A stretch of 12,604 nt of DNA, taken from an uncultured Oscillospiraceae bacterium. Lineage in GTDB: Bacteria > Bacillota_A > Clostridia > Oscillospirales > Oscillospiraceae. Made by a program: the position numbers and the translations under genes. The stretch spans positions 1 through 12,604 of the forward strand of contig CANRKN010000058.1 in NCBI GenBank assembly GCA_947631215.1, read 5' to 3'. Under the pieces are notes generated by a model, which ran no database searches, was not told where the DNA came from, and saw only the letters and a list, made by a program, of their open reading frames with translations. This document shows positions 1-5,948 of this stretch, piece after piece. Every line of letters begins with the position of its first letter. Positions within the stretch are counted from its first letter, which is position 1.

Positions 1-1382
1 GTCAAATCCATCTCGTCCATGGTGAGTTCAACTTCGATATGCTGCTTGACATTGAGTTTGGACAATAAGCATACCGTTTCTACGTGGGCGCAGCGGGGGA
101 ACATGTCCACGGCGGTGCAGCGCTCCGCCCTGTAGCCCAGCTCCTCCAGGCGCTTTAAGTCCCGGGCCAGGGTGGCCGGGTCGCAGGAGACGTAGACGAT
201 CCTCTCCGGGGCCATGTCCGCCATGGCGGTGAGCACCGCCTCGTCCATGCCCTTCCGGGGCGGGTCGGTGATGATCACGTCGGGGCGGAGGCCTTCCGCC
301 GCGAGAGCCGCGGCCACGTCTTTGGCATCGCCGCAGATATACCGGGCGTCCACGCCGTTTCGGCGGGCGTTGGCCCGGGCGTTCCCGATGGCGGCGGGGA
401 CGATGTCGCTGCCGATAAGCCGGGCGGCGTCTCTGGCCACGGCCAGGCCGATGGACCCCGCGCCGCAGTAGAGGTCCAGCACCGTCTTCCTGGCGGGCTC
501 GGCGTATTCGCCCGCGACGGTGTAGAGCTTTTCCGCCTGGGCGGTGTTCACCTGGAAAAAGGCCAGGGGGGAGAGGGTCAGCTTTGCCCCACAGATGGTC
601 TCCTCCACGGCGTCAGTGCCCCAGAGAAGGCGGATATCGCCGTTCAGCACCACGTTGCCCGGCTCCCCGTCCACGCACAGCAGCACGCCGGTGAGCTCGG
701 GGCAGGCCCGGCGCAGGGCGTCCGCGGCGCTCTTGTCCACATTGCCGGCCGTCACAATGCAGGCGGCGAAGTGGGTGCTCGTCCGGCGGAGGAAGAGGTG
801 GCGTATGAGCCCTTTGCCCGTGGACTCGTCATAGGCGGGCGCGCCGGTATCGCACATCCACTTAAGAAGCGCCGCGGCGGCCCGGTCGAAGCACGCAGGC
901 TGCAAAAGGCACCGCTCTGCGGGGACCACATCATGGCTCCGGGCCCGGTAAAAGCCGCAGACCGGGCCGGGGGCGAAGTTATAGATGGCCTTGTTGCGGT
1001 AGCCCTCTGTGTTGTCCGCGCCGACGATGCGCTCCGCCCGTATATCCAGGCCGCCGATGCGCCGCAGGGCGTCGTTGACCCGGTCCAGCTTCAATTGCTT
1101 TTCCAGCTCGTAGTCCATGTGTAGCATGTCGCAGCCGCCGCATTTGCCGAAGGCAGGGCAGCCCGGCACCTGCCGGTGGGGGGAGGGGATAAGCAGTTCC
1201 TCGCCCCGGCCGAAGACTGCCGTCTTCGTCACCTTCACGATGCGCACCCGCCAAGCTTCCCCCGGCAGGGCCCGGGGCACGAACACCGCCCGGCCGCCGA
1301 CGCGGCAGACGCCGGCGCCCTGGGAGGTGGCGCCGTCCACGGTACAGTCGAATATGGCGTTTTTCTTGAGCTCATTTTCCAT
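1..1382 (-). CDS. rlmD: 23S rRNA (uracil-C5)-methyltransferase, RlmD/RlmCD (RumA) family, 3' end cut by window
   Basis: The enzyme transfers a methyl group from S-adenosylmethionine to C5 of a uracil in 23S rRNA. The minus-strand reading frame is open from ATG at 1382 down to base 1 (460 codons, no stop), so the C-terminus is outside the window. In order: an N-terminal TRAM-like domain (about residues 1-60); the [4Fe-4S] motif C75-x5-C81-GG-C84 with a fourth Cys at 158 (ERCLLQ); the SAM motif DLYCGAGSIGL (303-313); TDPPRKG (372-378); VSCDPATLARD with nucleophile C400; and HVETV with the likely base E435. The spacing matches E. coli RumA closely. Firmicute homologues may modify U747 and U1939 (RlmCD), which sequence alone cannot decide. 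No clear Shine-Dalgarno precedes the ATG, and no in-frame ATG, GTG or TTG is seen just upstream. The final 25 or so codons are AT-rich and appear to begin an extra C-terminal domain (see findings). Confidence 0.93.
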   Translation of the reverse strand, partial: MENELKKNAIFDCTVDGATSQGAGVCRVGGRAVFVPRALPGEAWRVRIVKVTKTAVFGRGEELLIPSPHRQVPGCPAFGKCGGCDMLHMDYELEKQLKLDRVNDALRRIGGLDIRAERIVGADNTEGYRNKAIYNFAPGPVCGFYRARSHDVVPAERCLLQPACFDRAAAALLKWMCDTGAPAYDESTGKGLIRHLFLRRTSTHFAACIVTAGNVDKSAADALRRACPELTGVLLCVDGEPGNVVLNGDIRLLWGTDAVEETICGAKLTLSPLAFFQVNTAQAEKLYTVAGEYAEPARKTVLDLYCGAGSIGLAVARDAARLIGSDIVPAAIGNARANARRNGVDARYICGDAKDVAAALAAEGLRPDVIITDPPRKGMDEAVLTAMADMAPERIVYVSCDPATLARDLKRLEELGYRAERCTAVDMFPRCAHVETVCLLSKLNVKQHIEVELTMDEMDL

Positions 1383-1388
1383 GGTCCC

Positions 1389-1397
1389 ATTGTACCA
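1389..1397 (-). promoter_or_regulatory. Extended -10 promoter element of the methyltransferase gene, possibly leaderless
   Basis: On the minus strand the sequence TGGTACAAT is an extended -10 (TGn plus TACAAT, 5 of 6 to consensus). Exactly six bases, GGGACC, separate it from the ATG at 1382, so transcription would be expected to begin at or next to the A of the start codon. No good -35 is visible, as is common for extended -10 promoters. This is read from sequence only. The true promoter could lie further upstream. Confidence 0.4.
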
Positions 1398-1456
1398 TAC
1401 ATGGGCGGGAAATGGGCGGTTTTTCTTTCCAGGGAGCAGGTTTTCGCGGAAAAGGG

Positions 1457-1485
1457 TTGTATTTGAGGGAAATATGTGTTACAAT
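1457..1485 (+). promoter_or_regulatory. Sigma-A-type promoter of the GH25/SLH gene
   Basis: TTGTAT (1457-1462) and TACAAT (1480-1485) are separated by 17 bp, close to the housekeeping consensus TTGACA-N17-TATAAT. Transcription would start near 1492, giving a leader of about 35 nt. The segment stands out as AT-rich in a GC-rich neighbourhood. The -10 overlaps the first of the GTTACA repeats. Confidence 0.6.
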
Positions 1486-1524
1486 GCCCGTAACTTTTGT
1501 TACATAGTTTACCGCGAGGTTACA
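1478..1524 (+). repeat. Three GTTACA direct repeats about 20 bp apart, plus an inverted copy
   Basis: GTTACA occurs at 1478-1483, 1499-1504 and 1519-1524, with start-to-start steps of 21 and 20 bp, roughly two helical turns. An inverted copy GTAAC (1490-1494) forms a perfect 5-bp inverted repeat with GTTAC (1499-1503) around a TTTT loop. The array covers the -10, the predicted start site and the leader, where a regulator could bind. The half-site TGTTAC fits the TGTWAH pattern known for WalR in Bacillus, but the spacing does not match the known N5 spacing. Confidence 0.45.
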
Positions 1525-1526
1525 AA

Positions 1527-3239
1527 ATGAGCAAAACTACCAACGCGATGCGAAATGTACTGGTCCTGCTGGTGACGCTGGCCATGATCCTGGGCATGGC
1601 GCCCGGGGCGATGGCGGCGGAGGCCCCGCCCCAGGCGGAGGTGCCCCCCGCGGCGGAGGAGACGCCTGTCTGGGAGGAGGCGCCTGTACCGGAGGAGGCG
1701 CCCATCCCCGAGGAGACACCTGTCCCGGAGGAGACGGCCCGGCCCCTGCCGGAGATTACCCCGGCGCCGGCGGTGACTGCCGCCCCGGAGGAGTCGCCTG
1801 TGCCGGAGACGCCCGCGCCCGACCCCACGGAGCCGCCTCTCCTGGAGCTCACACCGGCCCCGGAAGTAACGCCGGAGCCCCAGGACGCGCCGGAGACCGT
1901 ATCCGTTACGGACTATGACCCGGAGGACCCCATCTATTACAAGGAGAGCAACCGCCCGACGGGCGATCTGCCCTCGATGGCGTCCGTCACCACGGACTCC
2001 TTCGATAAGTTCACCCCCCGTGCTCTCGCTTCCAACGAGACGCTGCGCCTGGGCGTGGACGTGTCCGCCTACCAGCACAACATCAACTGGAGCCAGGCGG
2101 CGGCCAGCGGGCTGGATTTCGCTATCATCCGGGTGGCCTACCGCACCACCGGCTCCGGGGAGCTGAAGCCGGACGGCTACTTTGCCCAAAACCTGGCCGG
2201 GGCCAGGGCCGCGGGCCTCAAGGTTGGCGCCTACATATTCTCCCAGGCCATCACTGTGGAGGAGGCCAGGGAGGAGGCCCAGTACCTCATGAAGCTGGTG
2301 CAGGGCTACACCATCGACCTGCCCCTGGTGTTCGACTTTGAGTACGCCGGCGGCCGGCTCTACCAGGGAAAGCTCTCCCGCCAGGAGGGCACGGACGTGT
2401 GCAACGCCTTCTGCCAGACCGTGGAGGCCGGCGGCTATGAGAGCATGGTCTACTCCAACCTCTCCATGCTGTACAACGACCTGTACCGGGAGCAACTGGG
2501 CAGGCTGTGGCTGGCCCACTGGGCGAAGCAGACCACCTATACCGGTCCCTATGAGTACTGGCAGTGCGGCTATGACAAGATCAGCGGCATCGAGGGCGTG
2601 GTGGACATGGACTTCTGGTTCGACCCGGGCGGAAAGCAGACCCCTCCCAGCCAGCAGCAGGCAAAGCCCACGGCAACCCCTCAGCCCACCCCGAAGCCAC
2701 CTGAGCTCAAAAACCCCTTCGGGGACGTGGCCTCCGGAAGCTGGTACTATAACGATGTGCTGGCGGCCTATGGCGCGGGCATCGTGAAGGGCCAGACCGA
2801 CACGGTCTTCGCCCCCAACGCCACCGCCACCCGGGGACAGGTGGTCACCATGATCTACCGCATGGCGGGGGAGCCCGCCGTGCCGAAGGCGGCGGCGTTC
2901 CTGGACCTTACGCAGGATTACTATAAGGACGCGGTGAATTGGGCCGCGGCCAACGATATCGTCAGCGGCACCTCCAGCACCACCTTCTCCCCGGGCAACA
3001 ACATCACCCGGGAGCAGCTGGCCGCCATGCTCTACCGCATGGCGGGAAGTCCCGCTGTCAGCGGCAGTTTGAGCCAGTTCTCCGACGGCGGCTCCGCCCA
3101 GTCCTACGCCAAAGACGCCCTCATATGGGCCGTGAGCAAGGACATCGTCCGGGGCAACGCCAACGGCACGCTGGCGCCGGGGGCCTCAGCCACCCGGGCG
3201 GAGGTCTGCGCCATGCTGATGCGCTACGACAAGCTGTGA
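1527..3239 (+). CDS. Secreted GH25 lysozyme-like (muramidase) protein with three SLH domains
   Basis: A 570-residue exported protein expected to cleave peptidoglycan at the cell surface. A signal peptide occupies about residues 1-30 (hydrophobic core 11-28, likely cleavage AMA|AE). A Pro/Glu/Thr-rich linker runs to about residue 126, with hexapeptide repeats at 40-69. The glycosyl hydrolase 25 domain spans about 174-366: GVDVS (D178) opens it, VFDFE carries the D270-x-E272 catalytic pair, and WLAHW (328-332) and DMDFW (360-364) are typical later motifs. A second Pro/Thr/Gln linker (370-395) precedes three SLH repeats at about 397-447, 458-507 and 518-568, each with the TRxxxxxM-type ending. 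SLH triplets usually anchor proteins to secondary cell-wall polymers. The start at ATG 1527 is chosen for GCGAGG seven to eight bases upstream. A TTG at 1497 is in frame but lies at the predicted 5' end of the transcript. The gene is monocistronic, with its own promoter and terminator. Confidence 0.9.
   Translation: MSKTTNAMRNVLVLLVTLAMILGMAPGAMAAEAPPQAEVPPAAEETPVWEEAPVPEEAPIPEETPVPEETARPLPEITPAPAVTAAPEESPVPETPAPDPTEPPLLELTPAPEVTPEPQDAPETVSVTDYDPEDPIYYKESNRPTGDLPSMASVTTDSFDKFTPRALASNETLRLGVDVSAYQHNINWSQAAASGLDFAIIRVAYRTTGSGELKPDGYFAQNLAGARAAGLKVGAYIFSQAITVEEAREEAQYLMKLVQGYTIDLPLVFDFEYAGGRLYQGKLSRQEGTDVCNAFCQTVEAGGYESMVYSNLSMLYNDLYREQLGRLWLAHWAKQTTYTGPYEYWQCGYDKISGIEGVVDMDFWFDPGGKQTPPSQQQAKPTATPQPTPKPPELKNPFGDVASGSWYYNDVLAAYGAGIVKGQTDTVFAPNATATRGQVVTMIYRMAGEPAVPKAAAFLDLTQDYYKDAVNWAAANDIVSGTSSTTFSPGNNITREQLAAMLYRMAGSPAVSGSLSQFSDGGSAQSYAKDALIWAVSKDIVRGNANGTLAPGASATRAEVCAMLMRYDKL
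1644..1733 (+). repeat. Tandem 18-bp coding repeat (Pro-rich hexapeptide) in the lysozyme linker
   Basis: Five consecutive 18-bp units encode PPAAEE, TPVWEE, APVPEE, APIPEE and TPVPEE. Units start at 1644, 1662, 1680, 1698 and 1716, and the last four are the most alike at DNA level (each ends GAGGAG). Further degenerate copies follow (for example PEESPVPET). Such arrays commonly vary in copy number between strains. Here they form an extended acidic spacer between signal peptide and catalytic domain. Confidence 0.75.
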
Positions 3240-3249
3240 CGACGCATTT

Positions 3250-3284
3250 AAAAAGCGGAATGCTGCCCGGCATTCCGCTTTTTG
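3250..3284 (+). terminator. Strong intrinsic terminator after the GH25/SLH gene
   Basis: Bases 3250-3263 and 3270-3283 are perfectly complementary (14 bp including an A/T run at the base) around the six-base loop TGCCCG. The 3' arm ends in a five-T tract. It lies 11 bp after the stop codon. Because A and T tracts flank both sides, it could also act on minus-strand transcription. Confidence 0.9.
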
Positions 3285-3304
3285 CGAAAAAATGCTTTTC
3301 TTTT

Positions 3305-3334
3305 TTGCGATATTGTTGTAAAATACAATATTAT
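3305..3334 (+). promoter_or_regulatory. Promoter of the CapA-like gene with an operator-like inverted repeat in the spacer
   Basis: TTGCGA (3305-3310) and TATTAT (3329-3334) are 18 bp apart and form a reasonable housekeeping promoter, with a start expected near 3341. An alternative -10 is TACAAT at 3324-3329. A perfect 7-bp inverted repeat, ATATTGT (3310-3316) and ACAATAT (3325-3331) with an 8-bp AT-rich gap, fills the spacer and overlaps the -10. This is where a repressor dimer would be expected to bind. The same symmetry may simply reflect AT-rich promoter DNA. Confidence 0.5.
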
Positions 3335-3361
3335 GACAACTTACGCAGTTGAGGTGAGAGC

Positions 3362-4705
3362 GTGAAGAAGAACGGACTGGGCACCGGCGTGATGTACGTG
3401 ATGCTGGTGCTGCTGATCGTGGGCCTGGTATTCCTGGTGTTTTTCAATTACCGGGCCAATAAGGAACAGAACGACGCCATCCAGGCGGCCATCGAGGCCC
3501 TGAACGCCACGCCGACCCCGGCACCCACGGCCACCCCGGCCCCCACGGCGGAGCCGGACAGGAACACACAGAACGTGACTTTGTCCTTCGCCGGGGACAT
3601 CATCGGCCAGGCGGGCCTCACCACCGAGGCCCAGCGCACGGAAAACGGCGTGGCCACCTATGACTTCACCGATGAGCTTTCCGGCGTGCGGGCTTTGGTG
3701 GAGAACGCGGATCTCTCGGCCTGCACCCTGGTGAGCACCCTCACCAGCTCCGGCGCCTATGAGGCCTATCAGATGCCCCGCTCCATGGCCGACGGGCTCA
3801 AGAACGCCGGTTTCGACCTGGTGAACGCGGCCACGGACCACCTGCTGGACCGGGGACTCACGGGTCTCGTGGAGACGGTGGATACCCTGCGCAACACAGG
3901 GCTGGGCGTGCTGGGCGCCTACAGCACCGAGGGCAGCCGCTCTCTGCCCATGGCGGAGAAGAACGGCATGAAGATCGCCTTTCTGAGCTATTCCTACGGC
4001 ACGGCGGGCACAGGCGCCCAGCCGGTGTCCGTGGCGGAGAACCCCTGGTGCATCGACCTTCTGACCACGGACTATATGACGGAGAAGCAGACCGTTGACT
4101 ATGATAAGATCGACGCCGATATATCCGCGGTGAAGGACGCCGGGGCGGATATCGTGGTGTGCTTCGTCTACTGGTGGGACAGCGCCCAGTACTACACCGA
4201 GCCCCGCCAGAGCCAGACAGAGCTTGCCCAGTATCTCTTTGAAAACGGCGTGGACGTGCTCATCGGCGGCGGGGTTAAGGTGCCCCAGCCCATCCAGGTA
4301 CAGGTGGTGGAGCGCTCCGACGGCACCAAGGCCAACTGCGTGGCCTGCTACAGCCTCTCCAACCTCATGAGCTGCTTCAACGACAACTACACCAACATCT
4401 CCGCCGTGGTGGACATCCAGCTGAGCCGGGACGTCGAGAGCAACGAGGTGTGGGTAAGCTCCGTGGCCGCAAAGCCCCTGTTCATGGTGGATACCAGCGA
4501 TTACGAGGGCTATACGGACCCCCTGTTCCGCTACCGGGTGCTGGACGCCCGGGAGGCCATGGGCATGTATGAGCAGAGCCAGGGCGGCCCCCTGTCCTCC
4601 GGGGCCTATGAGGCGGCCCGGCAGGGGGTGGAGGACCTGATGGGCCTGCTGGGCAATGAGTATGACGCCGCCAACGGCGGCACGGCATTGCAGTTCCCCT
4701 ATTGA
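3362..4705 (+). CDS. Membrane-anchored CapA-family (poly-gamma-glutamate capsule biosynthesis type) protein, probably catalytically degenerate
   Basis: A 447-residue protein with one N-terminal membrane helix (about 9-30), a Thr/Pro/Ala linker (50-66) and an extracellular CapA-like metallophosphatase-fold domain (about 71-375). Family landmarks are recognisable: SFAGDIIGQ (D79), SMADGLKNAGFDLVNAATDH (141-160), NGMKIAFLSYSY (201-212), GADIVVCFVYWW (261-272), and ELAQYLFENGVDVLIGGG (287-304). Several metal-ligand motifs differ from the usual family forms: NLE, NNH, HWG and HPHV positions read approximately as TLVS, TDH, YWW and VKV. CapA proteins act in poly-gamma-glutamate export or capsule assembly, but no capB/capC partners are here, so the role is unassigned. 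The GTG start at 3362 is supported by GAGGTGAG at 3351-3358. It overlaps the convergent downstream gene by 7 bp, with no visible terminator. Confidence 0.8.
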   Translation: MKKNGLGTGVMYVMLVLLIVGLVFLVFFNYRANKEQNDAIQAAIEALNATPTPAPTATPAPTAEPDRNTQNVTLSFAGDIIGQAGLTTEAQRTENGVATYDFTDELSGVRALVENADLSACTLVSTLTSSGAYEAYQMPRSMADGLKNAGFDLVNAATDHLLDRGLTGLVETVDTLRNTGLGVLGAYSTEGSRSLPMAEKNGMKIAFLSYSYGTAGTGAQPVSVAENPWCIDLLTTDYMTEKQTVDYDKIDADISAVKDAGADIVVCFVYWWDSAQYYTEPRQSQTELAQYLFENGVDVLIGGGVKVPQPIQVQVVERSDGTKANCVACYSLSNLMSCFNDNYTNISAVVDIQLSRDVESNEVWVSSVAAKPLFMVDTSDYEGYTDPLFRYRVLDAREAMGMYEQSQGGPLSSGAYEAARQGVEDLMGLLGNEYDAANGGTALQFPY

Positions 4706-5610
4706 AGCAGCAGCGCCCCCGCATAAGTGTATACCGCGGCGAACACGCCGCACAGCGCCCGGCCCGCAAGGTGCCGGGCGCAGCTTATATCCGTGTCCGA
4801 CAGCACCCCCATGGTCTGGCAGTGGACGGATAGGCCGCCCCAGCCGATGACGAGGGCCGCGCAGGCGAGGTGCGCCGGCGTAGGGGGAAGCCCTGCGAAG
4901 GCGGCCACGCCGCCCCCCAGCTCCAGGAAGCCGGTCACCAGCGCCCGAATGAGGGGCGGCAGGGTAAGAAAGGGCGTCAGCGCCCCCGCGATGGCCCCGA
5001 AGAGCACCACATAGCCGCACACGGCCAAGGTGGAGCTCACCGCTTTTCCCACGGCGGCGGGCAGGGCCTTGGCAAAGGGCTGGACCTGGGCGGGCGCGGG
5101 AGCGTCTCCGGAAGGGACCGCTTTGCCGCGAAACAGGAGCCCCACCGTGGCGGCGCTCAGGGCGTGGGTAACAAATAAGAGCGCCCCCGCCGCGGGGCTT
5201 TGAAACACCGCCCCCGCCGCGCCCAGAATGAAGGCGGGGCCGGAGTTGTTGCAAAAGGCAGCGAGCCGTTCCCCCTCGTCACGGGAGATGAGGCCCGCCC
5301 GGCGCAGGTCCGCCGTCACCGACGCGCCCAGGGGGTAGCCGCCGGAGAGGCCCAGGATGAACGCCTGTGCCCCGGCGGGGGAGACGCGGAACAGCCGCCC
5401 CACGGCCCGGCCCAGGCCGCCGCTCAGAAGGGCGGGCAGGCCCAATGCGGTGAGCAGATTTGAAAGTGTGAAGAAGGGCAGCAAGGAGGGGGCCAATGTG
5501 GCCCCGCAGACGGAAAGGGCGTTTCTCGCCCCGGCTGCGGCCTCCTGAGAAAGGCACATGAGGCCTATCCCCAGGACCAGGACGGAAAACAAAGGCAAGT
5601 ACTTTTTCAT
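4699..5610 (-). CDS. ylbJ: YlbJ/SpoVV-like sporulation membrane protein (nucleoside-recognition Gate domain)
   Basis: A 303-residue polytopic membrane protein, rich in Ala, Gly and Leu. The N-terminal helix (about 4-20) is followed by the Gate motif region GLSGGYPLGA (87-96), then RRAGLISRDEGERLAAFCNN (103-122) and SGPAFILGAAG (123-133). A second half carries GFLELGGG (227-234) and IGWGGLSVHCQ (255-265), as in YlbJ. In Bacillus, YlbJ is SpoVV, a mother-cell protein needed to move dipicolinic acid into the forespore. That role is inferred here from family and from the adjacent sporulation genes. It is shorter than Bacillus YlbJ (about 400 residues), so it may be a compact clostridial form or a sister Gate-domain transporter. 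ATG 5610 is the first start after an in-frame TAG, but has no good ribosome-binding site. A CATAGGCT element lies six bases upstream. Confidence 0.75.
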   Translation of the reverse strand: MKKYLPLFSVLVLGIGLMCLSQEAAAGARNALSVCGATLAPSLLPFFTLSNLLTALGLPALLSGGLGRAVGRLFRVSPAGAQAFILGLSGGYPLGASVTADLRRAGLISRDEGERLAAFCNNSGPAFILGAAGAVFQSPAAGALLFVTHALSAATVGLLFRGKAVPSGDAPAPAQVQPFAKALPAAVGKAVSSTLAVCGYVVLFGAIAGALTPFLTLPPLIRALVTGFLELGGGVAAFAGLPPTPAHLACAALVIGWGGLSVHCQTMGVLSDTDISCARHLAGRALCGVFAAVYTYAGALLLQ

Positions 5611-5654
5611 GGGGAAAGCCTATGCGGCCTCAGTCCTTTTTTTGCCTCGCCCGG

Positions 5655-5662
5655 CATACTAT
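5655..5662 (+). promoter_or_regulatory. Possible sporulation-type -10 element before yqfC
   Basis: CATACTAT matches the mother-cell sigma-E -10 pattern CATACAnT at seven of eight positions, and its first seven bases equal the sigma-G -10 CATACTA. Transcription would begin near 5669, about ten bases before the yqfC start. A convincing -35 is not visible 13-18 bp upstream (only a T-rich run near 5636-5643). yqfC and yqfD are mother-cell sporulation genes in Bacillus, which makes the match plausible. It remains a sequence resemblance. Confidence 0.35.
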
Positions 5663-5678
5663 CCTTCGGGTGATGAAA

Positions 5679-5948
5679 ATGGAAAAGAGGACCATCGCGC
5701 GAAAGATGCTCTCCCGGCTGGATATCCCCGCCGAGGCGGCCACGGCCGCGCCCCGTATCACCATCTCCGGGGACGGCCGGGTGCTGGTAGAGGGCCACCG
5801 GGGGCTTTTGGAGTATGCCGGGGACCGGATCGCCGCCGCCGGGCCAGGCTGCCGCATCCTCATCAAAGGGGAGGGCCTGGGCCTGGTGGCCATGAACCGG
5901 CGGGAGATGGTGGTGTCAGGCCGTCTGTGGGCGGTGGAGCTTCAATGA
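5679..5948 (+). CDS. yqfC: Sporulation protein YqfC
   Basis: An 89-residue protein of the YqfC family, small proteins made early in the mother cell during sporulation whose biochemical role is not established. Characteristic features are RKMLSRLDIP near the N-terminus, PRITISGDGRVLVEGHRG in the middle (about 20-37), LLEYAGDRI, then the CRILIKGEGL...MVVSGRLWAVEL beta-rich end. Length agrees with the family (about 90-100). The frame is open from 5622, but ATG 5679 is preferred because GGGTGAT (5668-5674), complementary to the 16S rRNA 3' end, sits about five bases upstream. ATG 5673 would overlap that site and is the alternative (91 residues). Its stop overlaps the yqfD start (ATGA), so the two are translationally coupled. 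It begins the long plus-strand cluster and is divergent from the ylbJ-like gene. Confidence 0.85.
   Translation: MEKRTIARKMLSRLDIPAEAATAAPRITISGDGRVLVEGHRGLLEYAGDRIAAAGPGCRILIKGEGLGLVAMNRREMVVSGRLWAVELQ

Noticed and set aside
1490..1503. GTAAC-TTTT-GTTAC hairpin as a riboswitch or attenuator
   Set aside because: The stem is only 5 bp and the leader about 35 nt, too short for a known riboswitch. It is treated as part of the protein-binding repeat array.
1497..1526. TTG start for the lysozyme, ten codons upstream
   Set aside because: It coincides with the GTTACA repeats and the predicted transcript 5' end, and would add a polar stretch before the signal peptide. ATG 1527 has a proper ribosome-binding site.
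1644..1733. Short repeats considered as a CRISPR array
   Set aside because: The units are contiguous, in frame, lack spacers and encode a Pro/Glu linker.
1509..2519. A 336-codon minus-strand open frame opposite the lysozyme gene
   Set aside because: The product is dominated by Arg/Gly/Leu repeats mirroring the Pro/Glu linker on the other strand. The plus-strand gene has a signal peptide, catalytic motifs, promoter and terminator.
3286..3306. GAAAA-AATGC-TTTTC followed by six T as a second terminator
   Set aside because: The stem is almost entirely A-T and only 5 bp, so it would be weak. The 14-bp hairpin just upstream suffices.
3341..5254. A 637-codon minus-strand open frame
   Set aside because: It lies antisense to most of the CapA-like gene and runs into the ylbJ-like gene in another frame. 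The translation is low-complexity Gly/His/Arg/Val-rich with no recognisable domain, the usual by-product of high-GC third positions.
5558..5944. N-terminal extension of yqfD by about 129 codons
   Set aside because: The frame is merely open. The extension crosses the divergent promoter and all of yqfC, and the ATG at 5945 gives the normal family length.
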